Source: Epiperipatus broadwayi
Lineage: Eukaryota > Onychophora > Udeonychophora > Euonychophora > Peripatidae
Length of the DNA stretch: 64,000 bases
Reading direction: 5' to 3'
Assembly (NCBI GenBank): GCA_028023455.1
Contig: JAQFVV010006231.1
Coordinates: 7,332,036-7,396,035 of the forward strand
A program made the translations under genes and the position numbers. The notes beneath the pieces are model-generated. The model had not been told where the DNA came from. It did no database searches and saw only the letters and a program-made list of their open reading frames with translations. Numbering within the stretch: the stretch's first letter is position 1; the number at the start of each line of letters is the position of its first letter. This document shows positions 56,601-64,000 of this stretch, one piece after another.

Positions 56601-57420
56601 AAATCAGAAGGCCTAATTGATATGTGAATAGCCATAATACCATTTTTTTTATTGTTATTAATAAACTTATTTAATTGTTAAAAATTGTTTGCATCATCTC
56701 TTGGTCATAAACAGTAATATAGCTTATGTTCTCTGAGCCAGATTCGTGCACAGGATGAATATATAAATGGGGATGTATATTAGTGCTTTTGGGGCATCCA
56801 GAAAAGAACAATCATCATCCTGGTTGGTGCATAAGATTATATTCTTTAAAGCCCATGCACTACCTTTTATTTTAGTTTAGTCTTATTAGAAGTTAAGTTT
56901 ATAGTTGGCCATTACAAGTGGCCTGAGCATTGATGATGATCAGCATGTTTTAATGTCCTAGCATTATTTGATTCTTATGTATTCTGATGGATGAGCATTT
57001 AAATGGTACATCTAAGTTATGGTTAAATAATTGTCCAAGATGGCAAAGGCTCAGTAGTTAGCCTGGTCTACAGAAGACCCATTTCCAGTCCAGTCATAAA
57101 ATTGACTGTTGATCTTATTATATTTTATTGTGGATCATTCATGATGATGAATGATTATTTCTTTTGAGTGAGTACTTATCCACTTTTATAATTATAATGC
57201 TGGTTGATATATGATTGATGGTTAGTTATTTTAGTTACTCTAAGGAGTGACTGGCTGATGTTCCCTTTGAATATAGTACTTCATACTTTGAATATACTAT
57301 TTCATACTTTTGTAAATTATTGATTATCTATTTACTTGGGGTTGATGATGATTTTTCCATCACCCCAGGTACGAGCAACATCTTTTCTTTATTCTACCCC
57401 ATCCCATTACAATATATATA

Positions 57421-58095
57421 TCAAGCTTTTAAAATAAAAGTAAAAATAAATGAAAATATATAAATTAAAGTTATATACTAATTTATAGACCAATGGTAAG
57501 TGCAATCAACTGTATTTTTAAAGACTATTTTGCTGATATGAATAAATTACAATATTTGCAATCAGACTTTTAATTTATGGACAGCACATATTATACTCAG
57601 GGTTCATGTATTTTACAGCAGTACTGGTGTGTACTGTGATATGTGTACATCATCTAGCTTCAATGCCTCATACTTCACGTTTGAAATATAATTATCACAT
57701 ATTAAATATTCATTATTAACTACCTTTTAACAAATCTGTTTCTTAACACATTTATTATTATCAAGTATTATTATGTTTGTTGTAAATACTGTACATTTTC
57801 ATCATTATAATATCAACAAAATATTTTTCTACTATTAAATACATTTATTTTCATTTTAAATTCCAAATTCAAATATCCCCAACAAATGAAAAAGAACTAA
57901 TTGATATTTTCAATTTTGGGGATTCAATTTACATAAGACTTGTTGTCAAAAATCCTTGTGGATGATTGGAAATAAGCATTCTGAATTGTAGAAAAAGTCA
58001 TTAGAAATATTAATACAATATACAATCAAAACAAAATATCAGTAATATTTAGCTCCTGAAAACAATCTATGAATCGTCATCTCTAATATTATCAT
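57421..58095. other. AT-rich sequence, nothing recognised
   Basis: No supported feature before the large tandem duplication. Confidence 0.55.
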
Positions 58096-58939
58096 AAATA
58101 TAGAAGTAATTTTTAATTCGATGAAAGCACATTTGTTGTATTATTAAATTAAAATTTAAATTATAATTTTTATTCTATCTTCAATATGCATTATAAAACT
58201 TTTCATTAATATATAATTTATATTACAACATAAAAAATTATAGGTGATTAAGGTATTTAGTATATTAAAACCATTAATTTATAAAATTATTATCACTTTT
58301 ATAATTACTAATATATTAAAATAGTTATAAAAAAAAACAATTTTAGAGATCACATAAAATTTCTGAATAAAAAAAGGGAATCTCAAATATAAATATTTTG
58401 CACATCAATGCGCAACCTGTTTATCCTTGTAATGCCAAAAATATAAATTAATATAAAATATATTAATTTCTTTGACAATAATTTCTAATTAAAATTTCTA
58501 TTTTCTTTAACAATAATTAAATATTGTTTAAACAATATGTAATTTTCATTAAAAATATTTTTAATAATAAAAATTTATCATATTAGATAATTTTGCTGAA
58601 AAAATACAACATTATTAACAAAATATAAGATACTATTTCCTGTAAAGATTTTGCCAAACTTACTATAATTGTCAGATTATCTGCAAATTAAGTAAAAATT
58701 AATATGTATCCTTCTTTTGCATTTTGAAATAGTTTGGTCCAACATTATTTCTGAATACATAGTGAAGAAATTTGGTAAAAGTGGACATCACTTGTCCAGT
58801 TATTGTTCAGTATTATAGGATTAATTAGTTCATTGAATGAGAAATGGCAAAACATCCTCTTTACACAAGCATCAGCATTAGAGAGTTCAGATGCTAGAAC
58901 CGATGACAAACTTATGTTTTTTAGCTCAATTTATAATAG

Positions 58940-59400
58940 AAGATGCTATTAGAGTAAAAGAAATTAGTTATGCTTGCTATAGTAAAGTGATTTCCAGAGA
59001 AAAGTATAAATTAGCTAAGAAGAGTGACTTTGATTCCTGGAGACAGTATTCTTGCCTTGTATACATTTGATCAATTAAGCTATGGATTGAAAAAAAAAAA
59101 GTCTCAATTGAAATGCGATGCAACATAACATAGAACAATAAAATAGATAGAAAAGAATATAAAATGAGTATTGTGATGATTATCAGAAATCTTTGTTGTT
59201 TGGGATACAATTTGCAGAACAATACTCTTTTCTGAGAGCTTTTAAAAGGCAGAGTGCAAGGAAAGAGAATGAAAGAAAGAGACATTGTTAAATAGTGTAG
59301 ATGTATAGAGATGCATCAAGTAAAGGATTGTCAGCATTGGAGTAATATATTGAAGGTTTTTCAGATCAGTCAATAAAACTTAATAACTAATGATGATAGG
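58940..59400 (+). pseudogene. LINE ORF2 C-terminal relic, duplication copy 1
   Basis: The most readable part (59165-59293) decodes to MSIVMIIRNLCCLGYNLQNN then TLF, a TGA, and ELLKGRVQGKRMKERD. This matches the post-RT region of non-LTR elements (IRKRQL.FLGH..R...LE..ILEG.IEGKRGRGRQR). HWSNIL just downstream corresponds to the terminal ..RWR.MI tail. Upstream, KYKLAKKSDFDSWRQ may be the AK.AF..M... segment. RT catalytic motifs are not present. It is a different lineage or a different part from the other LINE relics in the window. Confidence 0.6.
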
Positions 59401-60379
59401 ATAATATGCATGTTAATTAAAACAAAGAAATATATCTAGTTTGCTAAAAAAATTTCAGTAAACAGGGAGTAGTAATTTTTGTTTGCCTTTATACCAGTTC
59501 TAGTTAAAGAAAAAGGTGTTTCTTAAATATAGAAGTAATTTTTAATTCGATGAAAGCACATTTGTTGTATTATTAAATTAAAATTATAATTTTTATTCTA
59601 TCTTCAATATGCATTATAAAACTTTTCATTAATATATAATTTATATTACAACATAAAAAATTATAGGTGATTAAGGTATTTAGTATATTAAAACCATTAA
59701 TTTATAAAATTATTATCACCTTTATAATTACTAATATATTAAAATAGTTATAAAAAAAAACAATTTTAGAGATCACATAAAATTTCTGAATAAAAAAAGG
59801 GAATCTCAAATATAAATATTTTGCACATCAATGTGCAACCTGTTTATCCTTGTAATGCCAAAAATATAAATTAATATAAAATATATTAATTTCTTTGACA
59901 ATAATTTCTAATTAAAATTTCTATTTTCTTTAACAATAATTAAATATTGTTTAAACAATATGTAATTTTCATTAAAAATATTTTTAATAATAAAAATTTA
60001 TCATATTAGATAATTTTGCTGAAAAAATACAATATTATTAATAAAATATAAGATACTATTTCCTGTAAAGATTTTGCCAAACTTACTATAATTGCCAGAT
60101 TATCTGCAAATTGTAAAGTAAAAATTAATATGTATCCTTTTGCATTTTGAAATAGTTTGGTCCAACATTATTTCTGAATACATAGTGAAGAAATTTGGTA
60201 AAAGTGGACATCACTTGTCCAGTTATTGTTCAGTATTATAGGATTAATTAGTTCATTGAATGAGAAATGGCAAAACATCCTCTTTACACAAGCATCAGCA
60301 TTAGAGAGTTCAGATGTTAGAACTGATGACAAACTTATGTTTTTTAGCTCAATTTATAATAGAAGATGCTATTAGAGTA

Positions 60380-60800
60380 AAAGAAATTAGTTATGCTTGC
60401 TATAGTAAAGTGATTTCCAGAGAAAAGTATAAATTAGCTAAGAAGAGTGACTTTGATTCCTGGAGACAGTATTCTTGCCTTGTATACATTTGATCAATTA
60501 AGCTATGGATTGAAAAAAAATGCGATGCAACATAACATAGAACAATAAAATAGATAGAAAAGAATATAAAATGAGTATTGTGATGATTATCAGAAATCTT
60601 TGTTGTTTGGGATACAATTTGCAGAACAATACTATTTTCTGAGAGCTTTTAAAAGGCAGAGTGCAAGGAAAGAGAATGAAAGAAAGAGACATTGTTAAAT
60701 AGTGTAGATGTATAGAGATGCATCAGGTAAAGGATTGTCAGCATTGGAGTAATATATTGAAGGTTTTTCAGATCAGTCAATAAAACTTAATAACTAATGA
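60380..60800 (+). pseudogene. LINE ORF2 C-terminal relic, duplication copy 2
   Basis: Second copy of the preceding relic, sharing the TGA stop between TLF-equivalent and ELLKGRVQGKRMKERD (about 60638-60695). The shared stop shows that the element was inactivated before the 1.4 kb tandem duplication. An upstream deletion removes about 20 bases relative to copy 1. Confidence 0.6.
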
Positions 60801-60927
60801 TGATAGGATAATATGCATGTTAATTAAAACAAAGAAATATATCTAGTTTGCTAAAAAAATTTCAGTAAACAGGGAGTAGTAATTTTTGTTTGCCTTTATA
60901 CCAGTTCTAGTTAAAGAAAAGGTGTTT

Positions 60928-61595
60928 TCGGTTGTTATAAAAGCTTGACAACACTAAAATATATGGTTTGTAAACTGGTATTTGAACCACATGAAGAAAG
61001 CAAATTTACATAGATTCAAAATAGTAAGATGTTTTTGAGCTTCAAGCTAATAACGTAAAAATGAAATAAGTAAAAGATGATTATTGGATAAAAGTTATAC
61101 TAGACTCATAAGTTCTAGTGGAACTAATTATAGATTCAAGTTTCTCATGGATGAAGCCATAAACCAGAAATTAACCTGAGAATATGAATTTAGTAAATAA
61201 TACTTTTTAATATCTATTGATTATTCATCAGTAAAATAGAATAAATAGTTTACTTATATAAAAAATTGTGTAAAATGGGGGACATGTGATAATTTTTAGT
61301 TTTATAAGATCATGATATCACAAATATTCAGATTTAAAAGAATTACTTTAAATATATATGCTAAATTAAATAATCGATGGAAACTTTTAACTCCATGTAA
61401 GACCTTCTGAGATCTCTATCTGTACTTTGACTCCTTTTATCAATTTAAATATAATAAACTTTTTGAGTCATTGCAAACATAAATGATATTAATCTATAGT
61501 CATTGTGTGTTCTCTTTGATCTCCAAATCAGCAATGTAAAAATATGCTATTGCTTTTAAGAATCAATCATTTTTTAAACATTATTTTTTTTAACA
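60928..61595. other. AT-rich sequence, nothing recognised
   Basis: No supported feature. Confidence 0.5.
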
Positions 61596-61989
61596 TTATA
61601 AACCAGTGTTTCCCAACCTGTGGTACGCGTACCACTGGTGGTACGCGAGTTGCTGGTTGGTGGTACATGAAAAATAATTAATAATGGCAGTCATAAAAAA
61701 AAAAAAAATTAAATCATAAAAATATAAAAACGTTTTTTCCTATAATTCATAAAAATTATTTTAATTAATAATATTATACAGTAAAGTTGTTAATATGTAC
61801 AGTCGATAACGATCTTTAATGTTAATGATAAAATTGAAGTCGAAAGTATGATTAAGAAATTAGATTTTTGGAAACAGTAATATATATAAGTATCGAAAAC
61901 AATCAACTGGAAGTATTCGAAACTCTACATATTTTTTTGTTTGAAAATAAGGTTAGTCTATCTCAAGATATATATGATAAAATATAATA

Positions 61990-62422
61990 GCACATTTAAC
62001 AGGATTAAAATTGTCTTTCATGGAATATTTTCCAAAACCCGAAAACACAAATGATAATTGGATTTCAAACCCCTTCGATGCAGAAAATTTAAAAAAGCTA
62101 TATCATTATCAATAAAGGATAAAGAAAATTTAATAGAATTATCATGTGACGGAAGTTTACAAGTAGAATTCAAACGACACAATCTAATTAATTTTTGGTT
62201 AAACATTAAAGAATATGAACAACTTTCTGAGAAAGCTCTTAAATTATTTTACCGTTTACTAGTACGGAATTAATAGGAAGAGCTTTTTCTTCATATATTT
62301 TTTAAAAAAATAAGTATCGAAACAGATTGAACGCAGCTTTAGACTTATGGGTATACCTCGCATCTTTTGAACCAAATTTCAAAAAATTATGTTGTTCGAA
62401 ACAAGCAAAAAGATCTCATTAA
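61990..62422 (+). pseudogene. hAT transposase C-terminal (ZBED5/SCAND3-like) relic
   Basis: Broken C-terminal half of a hAT transposase. Pieces in order: HLTGLKLSFMEYFPKPEN (about 61995-62050), then NDNWISNPFDAENL, then after a frame change IELSCDGSLQVEFKRHNLIN and FWLNIKEYEQLSEKALKLF (62135-62245), then RNRLNAALDLWVYLASFEPN and FKKLCCSKQAKRSH, ending near 62421. This is the hATC dimerisation region with its LSEKAL and RNRL landmarks. The N-terminal BED finger and the DDE core before the last block are missing, so the copy was internally deleted and depended on a full-length relative. At least two frameshifts have accumulated since. Confidence 0.85.
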
Positions 62423-62543
62423 ATTTATTATATAAAAATATTTGATTATGATAAGAAAATACACTAATTGGTTTTTTATAATTTTGTGTTTTTATTAAAA
62501 CCATTTATTAGTAAATGAAATATGACAAAATAGTAGATAAATA

Positions 62544-62753
62544 ATGAGTCGGATCAAGGCAAATCAATCTAAATTATTTAATTTGAAAGAACGTATCAGA
62601 AAAGGATCATACCCAGAAATTAGACTCTCATTAATTCTTGATCATATATTGTGGATTACTAGATGTAAACTAGTATTTAATCATCAAAATTTTAATCCTA
62701 TTAACTTCATGCTGAACAATATAAAGAAAACAAGAACAAGAGTATGTCAATAA
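62544..62753 (+). pseudogene. Possible non-LTR RT C-terminal fragment inside hAT 3
   Basis: A 69-residue open frame not belonging to hAT. It reads SLILDHILWITRCKLVFNHQ then NFNPINFMLNNIKKTRTRV. The W..RC..VF......P.........K.R.R pattern resembles the extreme C terminus of some non-LTR reverse transcriptases. Further on, a TAATG-type tail (about 62950-62968) and several A-rich ends could mark the element's 3' end. If so, a 5'-truncated LINE inserted into the hAT after its target duplication formed. The similarity is weak. Confidence 0.35.
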
Positions 62754-63250
62754 ATATATTTTTAAATTAAGAGATAGCCTGATAACCCCCGAGGTTATTT
62801 TTATCATGACTTGGGACATGCTGGATTTATCCTCTCCATGGCCCAACCAATAGCAAGATGCTCCGAAAAAGAGATAACAGACTCAAATTCAGGAAAACCA
62901 AATGAAGGAATGAGAAAACACTTTGAACAAAATATGTACCAAATAACCTTTAATGTAATAATGTAATCTTTAATAAATTATTTTTGAAAAAATATGAAAC
63001 TTTGAACAAAAACACATACATATAAATATGTTACAGTGAGTTTATTGGCATGACATTTAGGCGTGTTTCAATGTAATTTGTCTCATTGTGAGATGTGAAT
63101 ACATACATGGTCATCCTATAATATTTATAACGCAAATAAAATAACACACTTGCAATAACAAATTTCACAAAATACAATCATTTTTACGAAGTGGTACAAT
63201 TTAGCGTGATGGTACGCGAGCCAAAAAGGTTGGGAAGCACTGTTATAAAC

Positions 63251-64000
63251 AATTAGCTTCACCCCCCCCCCACCTACTCTCATTTGCTACACATTCTTTA
63301 AAAAGAAAGTTTTTTTTTTTTGTTTATCTGCAACCTTTGCCTTTCTTTTTATTAAATCATACATTTTCAGATTGTTATTGATTAAAATGTAAAATTTCTC
63401 TAAGACAAATTACTTTTTATAATAAATTAATGATTAGAATAAGATTATTACAAAAAGGTATCCTATTTAATTATTATAATATTAACTAAAATTTTTAAAT
63501 AAATGTAATTAATGGATATATACTATACTTTACAAATACATATTTAACAAAAAATACATGTAGAATGTTTTGAATTATAATATTTGGGTTGCGTTTCAAG
63601 TTAACAGTTAAGTTACATTTAACCTGCATAATATTTCAGCGATCAGTTAATAATTTTTTAATAAGCTTCTAATCTACTACTTTTATATATTTGTCATTTA
63701 TTTTCTCTAGCTCTTAAAAAAATGGTAGTTGAAGAGTAAACTGCACTCAAGATTATCCATTTTCCATATGATTAATACTTGATGCCTTGAAACAAATTGA
63801 GTTTTTAGACTTAGGTGGCTTCACATTTTTCTTGCTATACAAAGTATTCATTAAAGACTTGTTTATAATCAAATTTGATTCAATGACTTCATTTAATTGA
63901 TATTATATTACAATTTTGCTGTCAATGAAAATTTTGTTCCATTAGGACTACGTTTTATGAAAGTGTTAAAAAGAGATAAACAGCTAAGTGATTAAAACTA
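63251..64000. other. AT-rich sequence, nothing recognised
   Basis: Contains a ten-base poly-C run at about 63262 and a poly-T run near 63310. No gene or repeat was supported. Confidence 0.55.

Larger units (their letters stand above)
54437..57420 (+). mobile_element. Long unclassified repeat family, copy 2 (~3.0 kb)
   Basis: Collinear with copy 1 at 18283-20490 through the same ordered anchors: AGGAAAAGTAGAAATAAACA (54458), CTAGACAGAAAGAAACAAAC and ACAGACCAAC (55147-55180), the ~100 bp degenerate units, CAATCATCATCCTGGTTGGT (56807), AAGATTATATTCTTTAAA and GATCAGCATGTTTTAAT (56938), ending TACCCCATCCC. TTACAATATATA stands at both ends (about 54439 and 57407), a possible target duplication in a TA-rich site. 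It carries extra sequence relative to copy 1, including the block at 55445-55870. No coding motif was recognised. Confidence 0.75.
58096..60927 (+). repeat. Large tandem duplication, ~1.43 kb unit, two copies
   Basis: Copy 1 (58096-59524) and copy 2 (59525-60927) both open AAATATAGAAGTAATTTTTA and match to the end at TAGTTAAAGAAAAAGGTGTT / TAGTTAAAGAAAAGGTGTTT. Differences are few: scattered substitutions and small indels, such as a missing stretch in copy 2 near 60514 and extra bases near 60115. The duplication is therefore recent. Each unit contains the same eroded LINE C-terminal segment, already dead before duplication because the in-frame stops are shared. Confidence 0.95.
61596..63250 (+). 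mobile_element. hAT transposon copy 3 with perfect 8 bp target duplication
   Basis: The element proper is 61604-63242 (1639 bp). It begins CAGTGTTTCCCAACCT and ends with the complement of CAGTGCTTCCCAACCT (one mismatch in 16). Next to each end lie subterminal GGTACGCG words. TTATAAAC is repeated exactly at 61596-61603 and 63243-63250. The inside holds only the C-terminal part of a hAT transposase on the plus strand plus foreign sequence downstream. It belongs to a different branch from the other two hAT copies, nearer to ZBED5/SCAND3-like transposases. Confidence 0.93.

Noticed and set aside
58977-59285. 102-codon minus-strand frame resembling a membrane protein, repeated at 60498-60692
   Set aside because: It is antisense to a LINE C-terminal relic and the second copy is truncated by an indel. 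Hydrophobicity follows from T-rich composition.

Overview
The window is an AT-rich (roughly three quarters A+T by eye), gene-poor stretch of an animal nuclear genome. Evidence for an animal: homopolymers and (TA)n/(CA)n microsatellites, no operon-like coding, and transposon families typical of metazoans (Penelope-like with GIY-YIG, BED/GTF2IRD2-type hAT, mariner, pogo/Tigger-type MITE, APE-type LINEs whose proteins resemble the so-called craniofacial development protein 2-like repeats, Ty3/Gypsy). An invertebrate such as a cephalopod, arachnid or hemipteran fits, but nothing here fixes the lineage. I found no convincing host protein-coding gene, no rRNA, no intact tRNA and no CRISPR array.

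Layout: 1.4-2.9 kb, degenerate Penelope-like element (minus). 3.4-5.0 kb, unclassified sequence with two higher-GC islands and one possible short exon-like frame. 6.2-6.6 kb, deleted mariner. 13.1-13.7 kb, LINE reverse-transcriptase relic (plus). 13.85-15.6 kb, two long foldbacks, a spare foldback arm and a tRNA-derived SINE head. 18.28-20.49 kb and 54.44-57.42 kb, two copies of a long non-coding repeat family I cannot classify. 21.0-22.4 kb, a foldback whose left arm is split by a TA-flanked MITE. 23.5-25.8 kb, hAT copy 1 with a nested MITE. 27.9-28.1 kb, foldback. 31.4-33.1 kb, LINE RT and C-terminal relic (minus), abutting a 448 bp foldback; a matching endonuclease piece lies at 37.2-37.8 kb. 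40.7-42.9 kb, hAT copy 2. 43.9-50.9 kb, a young Ty3/Gypsy element (minus). 52.8-53.0 kb, a short series of hairpin-like repeats. 58.1-60.9 kb, a 1.4 kb segment duplicated in tandem. 61.6-63.2 kb, hAT copy 3.

The youngest insertion is the Gypsy element: its LTRs differ at only about nine positions by eye, its terminal ATAT duplication is intact, and its coding region is visibly richer in G+C than its surroundings. It has protease, RT, RNase H and integrase, but integrase is split by two compensating frameshifts and a normal gag is missing. In place of gag there is a short coiled-coil-like reading frame that ends at A-runs where a -1 slip would lead into pro-pol. All other coding sequences are old and broken.

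The most notable observations are the gag-less Gypsy with poly-A frame junctions, the two-copy unclassified repeat family, the foldback that preserves its own empty site for a MITE, and three independent hAT copies each still carrying a readable 8 bp target duplication.
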